A stretch of DNA of 64,000 nucleotides from Liolophura sinensis (Eukaryota > Mollusca > Polyplacophora > Chitonida > Chitonidae), in the NCBI RefSeq assembly GCF_032854445.1, contig NC_088302.1:33759979-33823978 (forward strand), given 5' to 3'. Below are positions 11,445-24,400 of this stretch, piece after piece. The position numbers and the translations under genes were made by a program. Position 1 is the stretch's first letter, and the number at the start of each line of letters is the position of its first letter. Under the pieces are notes generated by a model that was not told the DNA's origin, searched no databases, and saw nothing but the letters and a program-made list of their open reading frames with translations.

Positions 11445-12077
11445 CAGTTGCTCTGTCTCTTCAATCTCTTCTGATGTCCCCATACCCAGGTGGTTGTTAC
11501 AGGTAACAACTGCTACAGCTACTCTCCTCTTCTGTATTATAACTCCCTCTGATGTGCACATACCCAGGTGGTTGTTACAGGCACAGGTTTTCATCCATCC
11601 AGCTCTGTTTAATTTGTAGGCTAAACTGTTCACCACAGTTAACCTGTCTATTCTTTTCTGTAGTTGAGGGCCTCCGTGGCTCAGTCGGTTAGCGCGCTAG
11701 CGCAGTGTAATGACCCAGGAGCCTCTCACCAATGCGGTCACTGTGAGTTCAAGTCCAGCTCATGCTGGCTTCCTCTCCGGCCGTAAGTGGGAAGGTCTGC
11801 CAGCAACCTGCGGATGGTCGTGAGTTTCCCCCGGGCTGTGCCCGGTTTCCACCCACCATAATGCTGGCCGCCGTCGTATAAGTGAAATATTCTTGAGTAC
11901 GGCGTAAAACAACAATCAAATAAATAAATAAATAAATAAAACCTCTGGTGAAGTGCACTTACCATGTGGTCGTTACAGGTAACAACCACTACAGCTACTC
12001 TGTCCCCTTCTGTGGTATAACCCCCCACTGATGTGCACATACTCAGGTGGTCGTCACAGGTAACAAACATTACAGCT
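11445..12077. repeat. Minisatellite, about 82-bp unit, split by a SINE
   Basis: Units carry ACCCAGGTGGTTGTTACAGG, then TAACAACNNCTACAGCTACTC and CTTCTGT-TATAAC. Copies lie at about 11445-11640 and 11941-12077; the array resumes at 13598-13690 after the MULE. The SINE at 11666-11940 interrupts it, so array growth predates both insertions. Confidence 0.85.
11666..11940 (+). repeat. SINE group 1, full length
   Basis: Well-preserved copy with head GGCCTCCGTGGCTCAGTCGG, the ACCCAGGAGCCTCTCACC block, GAGTTCAAGTCC, the CATAATGCTGGCCGCCGTCG core, and a tail of four AAAT units. It is inserted inside the 82-bp minisatellite. Confidence 0.93.
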
Positions 12078-13589
12078 GGTTTAGCCTCATTTCGCCTACT
12101 TTCACACCTTTATGAGTCTCATTTCGCCTACTTCAGATTTTTCGGACAGGCATCCTGTAGATGGTTGGGGGCACGCCCCCTAATGGGCTCCTACTGAGCG
12201 TCTCTCACTCATCGGCTGAGTGAACTTAGTAGAAGCGCAATGCTCACTGAAGTCTTGATGGTGAATACCGTTTGCATCAGAGTGACACTGGCAGAACTTT
12301 ACTCACTTATCACAATAAATTCGCAGACGTCGAGACAATCATTAAGTAACATCATGGCAGCAGTGCAAGCACAACTTGAATTCATACCAACTACGAGAGG
12401 TGGGGTAACTCTTGTGTGGAATAATTACGAATACCGACTGAACAGAAAAAAATCTGATTGGGAATCATGGAAATGTAAAGTTGCGAATTGCAAAGCTACG
12501 GTTTCGACAAAAAATCGTATACTCTCTCACGTTGGAGAGAAACCCCACGAACACACGGCGAGTTCTTTCAGCAGAAAAGTTCAAGACGTGAAGAAAACTA
12601 TCCTTAAAAGAGCCAGAGAAGAACTTACGCCAGTGCCAACAATTTATGACGACGAAGTGGCAAAGTTGCATAATGAATCAACGGAAGACGCTCTCCTGCT
12701 CCCGACATACTACTCTGCACGGTCTGCGCTGTATCGCCAAAGGAGGAAAATGATTCCATCAGTTCCCGAGTCACGGTCAGATGTTAAGTTGGAAGGCGAG
12801 TGGGCACAAACTGCTTCAGGATCACGTTTCCTTTTCGCTGATGATGGGAGCGAAGACAAGATACTGATCTTCACCACTGCAGAGAATCTCAGAACACTTT
12901 GCCAGTCACCTACTGTATATTGCGATGGTACTTTTTACCTTGCCCCCAGTACTTTCGATCAGGTTTACTCACTTCATGGAGTGGTTGAGGGGAAGATTTT
13001 CCCGTTAGTGTATGCACTGCTTCCGGACAGACGTCAACAAACATACCAAAGAATGCTTCATCAACAACGTTGAAGGGTGGCATCATAGGATGAATTCAGT
13101 CGCTGGTAAATCACATCCAAACCTTTTTGAATTCATCCGCATCATCCAGAGAGAACAGACGTTAACAGATTTGAAAATCTCTCAGCTACAAGCTGGTGGA
13201 CGTTTCCCTCCAAAGAGGAGGAAATATCGGACTCTGGACGAGAAGTTACAAAGATTGAAAGAACAGTTGCAGGGAGAACAACTGACATTGGTGGAATTTG
13301 CCGACAAAGCATCGTTCTTGCTACACTTGTAATTTTTAACTGTCATCATTTATCACTTATCTATTTACCACTCTTATGTATTACATTCCTAACAATATGT
13401 TTTTTACTATGATCTATGCGTCCATCTTTGGGTCATTCTTTTGTCCACACGGTCCCTGAGGTTTAATCGGATTACACCCTGGAGTTTTAATCCCATTAAA
13501 TGGTTATCTTCACACCTTGGGGATTATCATTTCGCCTACCTCCAATTTCTAATTTCAAACAAAAGAAGTAGGCGAAATGAGACTACACC
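12078..13589 (+). mobile_element. MULE-type DNA transposon, internally deleted
   Basis: Terminal inverted repeats of about 26 bp (12078-12103 and 13564-13589) match at 22 positions and share CTCATTTCGCCTACTT. Imperfect 9-bp duplications ATTACAGCT (12069-12077) and ACTACGGCT (13590-13598) flank it; 9 bp is the usual MULE size, and both match the minisatellite target. A second copy of the TIR word lies inside each end (near 12117 and 13530). The transposase gene inside is broken, so movement would need an enzyme from elsewhere. Confidence 0.85.
12354..13332 (+). pseudogene. FLYWCH-MULE transposase remnant
   Basis: From ATG 12354 an open frame of 239 codons runs to TGA at 13071-13073. It starts with a FLYWCH-type zinc-finger pattern (WKCKVANCKATV, then HEHTA) and leads into the start of the MULE catalytic domain, with VYCDGTFYLAP supplying the first catalytic Asp. 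The frame then changes: a second open stretch to 13332 (NNVEGWHHRMNS, then NLFEFIRIIQREQ) is the far end of the same domain. The part between, with the second Asp and the Glu, is missing, so a deletion joined the two ends out of frame near 13050. In MULE transposases this domain cuts and pastes DNA through a DDE triad; this copy cannot. An upstream in-frame ATG at 12240 also exists. Confidence 0.85.
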
Positions 13590-13597
13590 ACTACGGC

Positions 13598-13690
13598 TAC
13601 TCTGTCCCCTTCTGTGATATAACCCCCTATAAAGTGCACATACCCAGGTGGTTGTTACAGGTAACACCCACTACAGCTGCTCTGTCCACT
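13598..13690. repeat. Minisatellite, continuation after the MULE
   Basis: Resumes the 82-bp unit (CTACTCTGTCCCCTTCTGTG, then CATACCCAGGTGGTTGTTAC), confirming that the MULE inserted within the array. Confidence 0.8.
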
Positions 13691-14285
13691 TCTATAGTAA
13701 ATTCATATCTGATAAAGTTAGACAAAACTAGAGTTCAGCTGTAGAAAAAAATACACCATTTATTGTTACAAATGTTTTTAACTTTCATTATCACATTTCT
13801 GTAATTGTAAGACCATGCACACAATGGAACAGTAAGAAGTCTTTTCTGTTGGTGCTGAACTAAGACATATATAGTCCCTATAGTTAAAAAAAGAGACTTT
13901 ACAAGTCATCACTTTAAGACAGTTTGAGACATAGTCATAGCTCAACTATAGATACATGTGCATGAGTGCACCTTTATATATAACAAATGCTGAACATATA
14001 CAGCAACCAGTTGTACAACAAGAGCCATCAGAAGATGGCATACCCCCTGACCCCATACAGGTAAATCAAGAACTTTTCTGTGTGGAGTATCTTTATCCAC
14101 CCCTCTTATTAGGATTATAACAGTTTGTCTTACCATAGAACTTACAGAGCTACTTTAGTGTTATGACATGTATGTCTCAAAGGCAAGGTTAAACGATATG
14201 GATCGAGATAGTTGGAATTGCTTCCTTAAATTGTAGAATAAAACGTATTGTATTAAAGGCGTTGTTGATAGTCCGGGAGGATAAT
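13691..14285. other. Intergenic, nothing recognised
   Basis: AT-rich spacer with no supported exon or named repeat. Confidence 0.4.
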
Positions 14286-14516
14286 ATGGAAAAACAGAAG
14301 TTTTCTGCCGTTTCTAATTTTGCCTGCTGTGACGTCATGCAAAAACACTTGACGTCACCCATCACTGACTTATAACACAAATGACGTCATACTTCAAACA
14401 TGCATGACTGTAACTGCCTTACGTGACGTCATATCAGCCTGATTCATTGTCACGTAAGGAACGTTACGTCACATCAGGAAAATTTTATGGAAACTGCCGA
14501 AGATTTTGTTTTTCCG
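14286..14516. mobile_element. Fold-back element dense in TGACGTCA
   Basis: Left arm from GGAAAAACAGAAG (about 14288) to TGTGACGTCA (about 14341) pairs imperfectly with the right arm that ends TTTTGTTTTTCC (about 14510). A second inner pair, CCTTACGTGAC and GTCACGTAAGG, lies at 14418-14460. Four TGACGTCA sites plus one TTACGTCAC fall within 140 bp. Clear target duplications were not found, so its borders are approximate. Confidence 0.5.
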
Positions 14517-15790
14517 AAGTCTTCACTTATAGGGGTTAAATAGCGTTATTCAGCATAAATTTTTTTGAACAGTGGTGCTAGCTATATTCCATAGGGTATC
14601 CTTTATATCAATTCAATATTTCAACCTGGCGTCTCTTAGAACTGAAATAGCACTTTAACATATCAGTTTATGTTTCCGCAATTAAATACCATAACAGTGT
14701 GTTTTACCAAAATAATGCAGCTGAACAGTATATTGTCACTCGGATATAACTAAATGTGTGTTTATTATACAGAATTATCATACCACACAGGACTATTCCC
14801 AACCACATGTAGGTGTCATTCTGTGAGGTCAGTGTACCATAATTTTTAGTAGTCAAGCAAAGGATCTTGAGCCGTTTAACAAAAAGGGACCCAAGTAAGG
14901 TTGATGACACGTTTGTGAAGATAATACCAATGACAAAAGTCTGAATACTAAAGCTGAACTGGAATTACTTGGACAATAATTTAAAATATGTAACCAATAT
15001 CATCTTCTATCAGTTTGTTGAAAATGAAGGACAGGTTAAGCTCTCATTTTCTCAAAGCCAGTCTTTGACCTTCAAATATGCGTGGAAAATCATTGATGAG
15101 ATTGAACAAAAATGGCACACGTACATGAACACATTAAATTGTTCCCAACAAATCTCTGAAGTATAGCACATTGCAAACTGTGTGAAGAACTGCAGTAAAT
15201 AGCTCTCGTTGAAGTCAGATTTTATCTTCAGACAGTGGAAACAATTCATGAAAAAAAAAATCTCACACATATCTGTGTGTGCATACTCTGACCTGCTAAG
15301 TTTCATTATATGACTGTATTACTGTCAAAACTGTTAGAGATGACAAGGTATGGATTGACAGAGAGACAACCTGCCAGTGATCTCTACATTCCCCTGCATT
15401 ATATGCCTTCACGGGAAAGATTGAACTGTTCAGTGAAGTAGCATCAGTAGAAAGACCACTGAACACTGTGTATGAAAACACTAATGCACTAATTATGTCC
15501 TTGTAACTAATACTATAATACATGTAACTCAGTGAAAGAAAAAAAAAAGATAACGTTTTCAATGGGTCTTTTTTACAGATTATTGCTTACTTCAAGTTTC
15601 TTTCCTTTAAAAAAAATAGTGGCTACTGACAAAAAAATTCTGACAGTGAATTTGATACACTGCAGTAAAAAAAAATTTCACTTTAACATTCAATAATTGG
15701 CTTGAATTGTCCATCTAAAGATGTTAGTTCAACTTTAGGCAGTCCTTCCTTCAGCTTAACATGGCTGTCAGCTGCAACAACAACCAGGTG
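14517..15790. other. Intergenic, nothing recognised
   Basis: AT-rich with several A tracts; open frames here are short and show no domain. Confidence 0.4.
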
Positions 15791-15794
15791 AAAT

Positions 15795-15960
15795 CTATTT
15801 CTTGCAAGGATCACAAAAGAATGTCAGTGGTGCCCTCCCTACACACCTGAAGCGCATCCAGAGGACACATTTGTCACATCTGATCCTTACGTTATGCACT
15901 TTACAGACAGGAAAGTCACACACATTTTCACATGATTTGGCTGAAATCTGGCACCAATGT
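15795..15960 (-). pseudogene. PHD-finger-like fragment
   Basis: The - strand reads VCDFPVCKVHNVRIRCDKC, then VLWMRFRCVG and FFCDPCKK, then a stop. The spacing of Cys and His, with RCDKC-x-x-W and a final C-x-x-C, resembles a PHD-type zinc finger, a histone-tail reader found in host genes and also in some transposons. No flanking exon or full domain is visible, so it is probably an orphan fragment. Confidence 0.35.
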
Positions 15961-16069
15961 ACTTTCAGTCCAATGACTGGTGTCTCTGCTAAGCTGACAT
16001 GCATTGCAGGATATTACTTTACAGCTGTGCTTCAGCATTCTGTAAGAAAGACATACATAGAGTAATACA

Positions 16070-16690
16070 ACAATATGCTTAACCATAATGGAGATGCCAA
16101 TTTCTGTCTTATATCTGAGTTAAACCCATGCATTATTAATAAAATATAGCGTATGAGGTACTAAGTCATAATCAATCATTCTCAAATTAGATGACAGTGA
16201 AAACTATTATCATTTTGTTACCATTGACACCACACTTAATTCCACACCCACATCAACCTACCATCAAAACAAAAATACCACAATTGAAGGTATCTCTTTG
16301 CTGGGATGCTTTTATGGTTTGCAGAGTCCATGAATCCCCAAGGCCTATATGTCACTGCACTGTGAACACTCACACATATATCTCCTAAGAAAAAAATTGA
16401 AATCTTCCGCTTCATCAGAGAAATGTCAGTAAATGGGAAAAGTTATGACTGGGCAATAATAAAAAAGTCATAAATAGTTCAAATTTTTACCCATAGATCT
16501 CTTCTTTTCTTTGACTTTGAGTTTTATCCACTGTGATATCCAATACAGAACTAGTTTTTAGGCACATCCACATTTTGAACAAATACTGATGTATGTTTCA
16601 GAAGTGATGAAATCAGCTATTTCTTTCCACCACAGATTTTTTTATGAATACCCCATGTAGTGCTACGTACTTCCAAAAGTCTCTAAACTG
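16070..16690. other. Intergenic, nothing recognised
   Basis: AT-rich spacer, no supported exon. Confidence 0.4.
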
Positions 16691-16694
16691 TTTT

Positions 16695-16961
16695 TTTTTG
16701 TTTTTTTTTTTATTGGTGTTTTACGCCGTACTCAAGAATATTTCACTTATACGACGGCGGCCAGCATTATGGTGGGTGGAAACCGGGCGGAGCCCAGGGG
16801 AAACCCACGACCATCCGCAGGTTGCTGGCAGACCTTCCCACGTACGGCCGGAGAGGAAGCCAGCATAAGCTGGTCTTGAACTCACAGCGACCGCATTGGT
16901 GAGAGGCTTCTGGGTCACTATGCTGCGCTAGCGCGCTAACCGACTGAGCCACGGAGGCCCC
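16695..16961 (-). repeat. SINE group 1, full length with target duplication
   Basis: Reverse-oriented complete copy, bracketed by a perfect 12-bp duplication CTAAACTGTTTT (16683-16694 and 16962-16973). The head ends GACTGAGCCACGGAGGCC on the + strand. Confidence 0.95.
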
Positions 16962-16973
16962 CTAAACTGTTTT

Positions 16974-18424
16974 ACAAGCAAACATAAGTATAAGTTACCC
17001 AACATCATGACATATGCGGGTATGTTGTATAAAAGATCTAAACATATGACCGACGAGCTGCACGAGTCACTGATATAAGTTCATATGATAAGGGTGAAAT
17101 GTATGAATATGTACCAAATATTATCTCACTTTTATTGTATGTATATACCATTTACTAGTATATCTTTTAGGGTTATCGTTAAAACAGACAGCTGCATTGA
17201 AATGTTTAACACCTAAGATTTAAATCCCCATATACGCTTCTCAACACGCGGATAACAAATTGTCAGCTGTCGACAAGTGATATTCAAGAGACATCACTTC
17301 TCTCAAACTGACAATTCCCGATATCCCATCCCTCAGCATGCATTATCTGTTTAATAGCTGACTGCCATCGTATTTACTAGTGAGTAAAAAAGCTACAGTT
17401 ATTCTCCATTTTGCTGGCATGTAGAATGGCTTTCTATTATGCCCGACTTTACTTCAATTATTTTGTACTATAGAAAGAATATTTTATATCAGCTGTCTTG
17501 ATTAAAATTCGTTAAACGATGTAGACTACATGTCACAGCTGTTTTCACACCAGCTTGATGAAGAACAATTCTCGCCCACTGCCTGCGGTAGTTAGAAAGG
17601 TTTGTGCTCAAGGCTATATTTAGCCTATAGCGGTGGGCGTAAGCCTATATATGTAAGCCTATATGGACCTCAAGGGTCACACCACGCACATTTGCTGCTA
17701 GCAGTGCTGTGCATAGCTAGGTCTCTATAATAGCGCTGCTGTGCGTGTGTACATAGGCATACTACTCGTAGCAGGCCTGTATAAATGACTGTGGGTGTTT
17801 AGGTTAATTGTACACCGTAAAGCAAGCTTATATCAAAACAAATGTGTATAGTAATATGCTAATTTATGCTAATTTGGTCTGTCACGTTGAATCCTCCATG
17901 CACATTTTTAACCACATCGGAAGCGCTTAATTATAACCACGTGCAGTAAGTATTATGACCCAAATTTTAAACTCTCATTGTCAGTAAAAGAAAATCGCAA
18001 AAGATTTTGAGAGATATAGGCTACCCAGGAAATTTGTGCAATACCATATGGCGGTTATCTACACATGTTGTAAGTTTTAAGAAAGATAAAGCTTATAAAA
18101 CATATTTATGTAAATGATCCGCATATATAGAATTTTTAAAGGGACATTGAGGAATGGGAACGATATCATCAGATTTGTATGTATGGATAACAAATTCTGT
18201 AACTTATTAGTTTGCAGACCAGTATATCCAAATGCTGCGAACTCCCACAAATAAATAAATAAATAAATATTGCAAACTAATAATTCAGAAACTACAGCAC
18301 CTGTGACGATGCACATATACAGAGCTGGGTTATATATATATATACATCCAGTGACAAGTTTACATCCGTGATTGTTGCAGATCACAGCATCGTTAAGATT
18401 GTGACAGCGTGACATACAGCAGAG
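16974..18424. other. Region upstream of the SLC16 gene, no exon recognised
   Basis: No coding exon seen. Repeated GCCTATA words at 17610-17670 and a CACGTG at about 17938 are visible. A possible 3' splice site lies near 18381, 44 bp before the SLC16 start codon. Confidence 0.35.
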
Positions 18425-21400
18425 ATGGAAGATGAGGGATTACCTATCGACAGAGGATGGGCCTGGGTAACTCTGGCAGGTATGATATAATCATGAAGTC
18501 ACAGTTACTACACTAAAAGAATTAATCTTAATTTTGATAGAAAGTCTGTTTTTTAATGATGCTAGAATGGAAACAATATCCTGTTAATCTAATAGAATCT
18601 TTATTTTTGAATTAATAGAGTATGTGTGTTATATTTAACGGAACAAGCTGGTGCAATAACAGAATACATTTTAGCATCACTCAGATGACATACTTTCTGT
18701 TCAAATTAACATATTCATGTTTGAGTGCAGAACTAAAAACTTCTTTGGTAAAAGTGAATTTCATTTACAGTGTACATACACAGCAGATGGTCATGGGATT
18801 CCCCCAGGCTCGGCCCGATTGTCTCCCACCATAATACTATAAGGGGAATATTATTTTTGGAACACGGCGTAAAACGGCAATCAAATAAATAAATAAATAA
18901 ATATACGGATGTTGTATATACACACGAGCATTTGTTTTCCTTGCAGATCTGCTCCTCTTTTTGTTGAGAGGAATTGTACAGTGGGCTTTTTGTTCACTTC
19001 ACCTTTTTTAATTATTATATGGCTACTTATTTACTTATATTCTGTAATGTCCTTGTAAATACCACCTTTCATTTCTTACACTTTTTAGGGCTTATTTACA
19101 TGCACACCTGTATCAGTTTCAAGTCAGTTATGCCCTACGGGGTTCTCTTTTCTGGTAGCAGCATACATGAGGCAGCCTCAATGTTCCTGTTTTTTTTCTT
19201 TATTTTTCAGCTACTATATATATGAGTATGTTCTTAGTCTTACTGATCACTGAATTATTTATTTGGAAAATGGTGACATGAAATCCCATGCATTTAAACA
19301 TAGAATTCCGTAACGTTTGCAAAAGTGCAAGTCACAGCCTGAATATGCTTGTTTTGGTGATGTTTTGACAAATGTTGTCAGTGCACGCATGCATAAAAAA
19401 GTTATCGTTTTTTGAGCCTTGTCTATTTTATTTATCAGGCACACTACTTATGTTCTTTTCTTTTCTGTCTAGTATGGAGTTAAAATGCTTCAGTAATGTT
19501 TTCAGCTATTGCGAAGCTTTAACCACGGTAACACATCTAAATGGTGCACACTGAACACAATTTTCTTTATAATAACATATCGTACGGAATATGACAGGTG
19601 GTACCACATGTTACATTCATGTCTAGGATTTACCACCTGTTGTTTTTTCTTTGTTGTTTTTTTTTTGGACATTTGGGATATAGTATACTGAATTTTCATT
19701 ATCACCATACAGTGGGTATTTTAATGCAAGTGTCAAGTTATCAGTGCTACAAAATGTTGCATTCATGCAGGATTTATCTTTTCTTTTTATCTACAGTGTG
19801 TATTTTAATGCAAGTGTCAAGTTATCAGTGCTACCAAATGTTGCATTCATGCAGGATTTATCTTTTTTTTTTATCTACAGTGTGTATTTTAATGCAAGTG
19901 TCAAGTTATCAGTGCTACCAAATGTTGCATTCATGCAGGATTTATCTTTTTTTATCTACAGTGTGTATTTTAATGCAAGTGTTAAGTCATCAGTGCTACC
20001 AAATTTTGCATTCATGCAGGATTTATCTTTTTTTTATCTACAGTGTGTATTTTAATGCAAGTGTCAAGTTATCAGTTCTGCCAAATTTTGCATTCATGCA
20101 AGATTTATCTTTTTTTTATCTACAGTGTGTATTTTAATGCAAGTGTTAAGTTATCAGTGCTACCAAATGTTGCATTCATGCAGGATTTATCTTTTTTTTT
20201 ATCTACGGTGCATATTTTAATGCCAGTGTCAAGTTATCAGTGGTAACAAATGTTACATCCATGTATGGTTTACAGTGTGTTTAACACGTGGGCATGCATA
20301 GTGGTTAGATATTAAATGGTTCATTATCACCATATTGCTCTCCAGCCGTACCTGGGAAGGTACACTGGCCAGGTCTACTTGAGACAGTAAACCTAAAACA
20401 TTAAATAAGGATATAATCCGAGTGTTTTAGAACACAATAAAGCAGGAGAGATTCTTAATCCAACAAAATGGTTTCGATAAATTCGCAAAACTGTACCGAT
20501 ACAATAAAAAGGTGTCACAAAAAAGGTTGAAGAACTTTTACTGGCACCATTACATTATATATCAACCAAGCGTCAAAGCACAACAGAATCTCCATGCTCT
20601 CTGTGTTGAACCCCGAATGCAGCATCCCCTATCTAATGATAATCCTTGCAGTCACTGAAACTGGAATCGAAGTCTGTTGGTCATTCCCGCCCTGTTTGCG
20701 ATGGCAATTTAATTGTGAGTAAACTGGTAATGTTGTACCCATGTGTATGTATATTACTAGAGAAGAATAGTCAGTCCTGCTTCGACCAGAGTTGCCATGG
20801 CGTGAGAAAAGGTATACATCATAGGAATGTATGCCAATAAATGAATGAATGCTTGGGGTTTTACGTCGTACTTAACAATTTTACAGTCATGTGACAAACG
20901 ACGAGTCATTAGGTGTGTGTACATATAATGTGTTTTCTTGTGGCAGGGAGAAGGTACAGTAATATGATTACTGAAGAAAGCAGCGTGAAGTATATCAGAG
21001 TGAAGACCATTTCAGTATATAGTGATGATTCTTCACTACGTCCAGTTAAGTAGTTAATAAACAAGTAACAAGAAAAATTGGCCAATGTGCAGTCACTGTA
21101 TCTATGACGCATGCGTATTGAAAAAATGCAGCGACAATCAAGAACGAGAGTTCCCATATCTAAGAACACCGTTAGATTTCAAAAGTGAAATACATGTATA
21201 TCACTATTAAACAAGAAGTCCATGATTTTCTCATTTACAGGTACGTGTCTTATCCCGATGATGGTGGAATTATGCATTATTAAACGATTTGAACACACCA
21301 TGATGTAAAAAACATAATAATCAATCGGTAATTGTCCGGTTATATTTACAGGCACTTTCCTCATTCAGATGGTGACTATTGGTTGTCTGAAGTCCTTCGG

Positions 21401-24400
21401 CTTGATCTATGCGGAGTTCCTGGAGTACTTTGACACGAGCGCTGGTGGGGCTGCCTGGGTGCTCAGTCTCTGTGTGTTCCTCCTGATGAGTTGTGGTAAG
21501 CCGTCAGTGAGGGATAACTAGGCTATCTTATACGAATGAACCTATTCAGCAGTGCATTCTACAAGCTCTGGTATTCACCCGTGAACGTGATTTCAGCATC
21601 GATCACAAGGATGATACGAAAGACAAACTGGATGAAATGGCGGGAATGTGCCTCAAATTTAGTCCTTTACGTTGTGGTGTGCAAATATATAAATAATTGG
21701 TAAACATTTTGTAACCGGAGTGACAGCCGTGTGCAAGACTGGAAGGATAGCAGATACAAGCATGGAGAAATGACAGGCAAATAAGCGACAGCTTAACTCA
21801 AACTGACCGCGATTGGCGAGGCAACATCCATGTCATGGATACTCGTGTCAAATAATCTCAGACAGCATACCAAATTAGTCACATGTTACATCCACTTATC
21901 AATTATTGTATATCACATTGTAGCTATGGTAAATACCAGAAATACTCAGTACTTCGGTTTCCAGCTAAGTATACCTGTTATAGGCATTTAACCACATTAA
22001 GCATGTCCAACTGAGTAACGGCGATCAACCAAACTCCGGTCACGTAATTACACAGCTGAATGTACTGACAACGTCACAGCATAACACTTGACAGAAAATC
22101 AAACAAAAACAGTGACCTTTGCGCTTGCAGACTTATCAGATGTCATGTCAACTTATTGAATACTTTTACATACCTGAAGGATAAAGAATACAAGCTGGAG
22201 CGATGACAGGCAAATAAGCGACAGCTGAACTCAAACCGTCCGCGTTTGGCGAGGCGGCAGCCATGTCATGGATACTCTCGTACCCAAGCTGGGCCTTGTA
22301 CATACGGATGTAGTTAAAACTTCCCTTCCCGTATAATAACAGCATTCAAATGGTACTGTCAGTAGAAGCAACAAGTCACAATAATGTACCCAAAAACGAA
22401 AAAAAAAAATAGTTCTACACATCTAACACAAATACAAAGGAGGTGTGAGCACTTGTGCACCTTCAACATAAAGTATATAACGTAGCGATAGCACAGTTGG
22501 TAGAGCGTCCGCTTCGGTGGCAGTAGTTCCACGGTCAATCCTGGTTCAGGTCACACCTAAGACCTTTGTTCTTTAAAAAAAAAAAAATAGAAAGTTGTAA
22601 GTTCTTCGCTTGGCATTCAGCATTAAGAGGATATTGCAACAACTGGTTGACCCGTATCAGTATAATGGCTCGGGTGGTGCGGCTTACTTGCCTTCGGTAA
22701 GTCGCCTCATTGGTAAATTGTTAAGTACGGCGTTACACCCCAAGTAGTCACTCATTCGGTATGAAATAGCTTCTAACCTAGAAGGCTAAACACTGACAAA
22801 CTCGATGGCCCCCCTGTCACAGTTTTGTATTGCCGTTTTCAGCACACCACCACGTTTTACCACTTGCAAGTTTCTGGCTTCGGTTCCGCGTCAGCATCGC
22901 CACCTCACTTCTTCGTGAAGAGGATTTAATTTAAAATCGGTTATGAACAGATGATACTTAAAGGATAATACATTCACAAATGTTGACCTCTTGTATAAAG
23001 AACTTGTAAAACCGTACCATGACCTACAAAATTTACTAGTGGTGGCAGTGATGTGAAGTACACGTATACAACGGAACGTCCGCTGTAAGGAGTATGTGTA
23101 ATGTCTTGCTTTATCAATACATTTCCCCATATGTTGGATTTTCTAGGTACCTTGAGCTCCACCCTTGGGAGGAAGTTTGGCTTCCGACCCGTTCTAATGG
23201 TTGCCACCATCCTCTGTAGTATTGGCTTTGTAAGCAGTGCCTTCGTTCCTCGGATAGAAGTGCTTTACCTGACCATTGGAGTAATCACAGGTGAGTTTGA
23301 CGAACTGACCCTATCCTATGTACATTTACAGTGACTACCCTGACAGCGTATTATCTGATTTTTTGATGATATGAAAGTGCTACTGTTTCGGCTTTTGGAA
23401 GAAGAAAAAACATGATCTGAAGAAAAGTGTAAAGAGTCTTAGGGAGAGTATGTAGCGTCGGATTGAAAACACGAAACAATCAATATGTATCAACTGAGGC
23501 TGGAATATTAAGGAAGAGTGTTTATTCAATCTATTTTTTTAACTAAAAATACCATTGCAGCTTTTCATGTTGGCGGTTCTTTAAACACACTACCGGTCCT
23601 ATAATTTATTATTATTGTTTATTATTACCGGTATTTTATTATTACCGGTACTAATACTATTATTGAGATTGTGGCAAAAAGTTAACATGCTAAAATTAAC
23701 GTGCTAAACGTGCTAAAATTAACATGACTTCAGAATTAGTATAGCAGATCATCGCTTTATGGCATATTTCATTTCGAATTTTTTGCTCCAGGTATCGGCG
23801 CAGGTTTGACGTACACTCCCACGGTCGTGATGGTTACCCTCTTCTTCAAAAAGAGAAGATCGTTTGCAAATGGCGTTACAGTGGCCGGCAATGGGATTGG
23901 TTATTTCCTGTATCCGTTTTTGATGAAGTACCTGTTCGACGAGTACACACTGTTTGGGACCCTGATCATTATAGGTGGGGTAATGTTACACAGTTGTATA
24001 GGTGCGGCGTTGCTGAGGCCATTAGAGAGTTTCAGGAAAAAGACGCCAAGAGAGATGGATGATTTGAATCCAGAGGACGACGTGAACGAGATACAAGGGG
24101 GCGCAACTCAGGAAGAAGTGGACACGATGTTTGAAAAGAAAAACACAAAAACTTCGGAACATTCAAAGGCACAGTCCGAAAATTGCTGCCAAAGTTGCGT
24201 CAAAAACTTTTCTTTTAAGGATATATTTGATTATACGTATTTATGTAACCCTGTGTTTTTGTTATTCGGACTATCCTTTGCCTTTGCTAACATGAGTTAT
24301 TCTAACCTATTCATAGTAGTACCTCCACATGCGAACGAGTGTGGTGTGACGAAAAGCCAGATGGCGCTTCTTGTATCAATGGCCGGACTTGCTGATCTCT

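Noticed and set aside
19598-20137. 179-codon + strand ORF over the 82-86-bp array
   Set aside because: Frame is a by-product of T-rich tandem units inside an SLC16 intron; units differ in length by non-multiples of 3.
22483-22560. tRNA-like sequences here and at 40620-40690, 55692-55760 and 62279-62350
   Set aside because: A/B-box-like blocks are followed by a conserved SINE body and tail; the cloverleaf ends are not intact.
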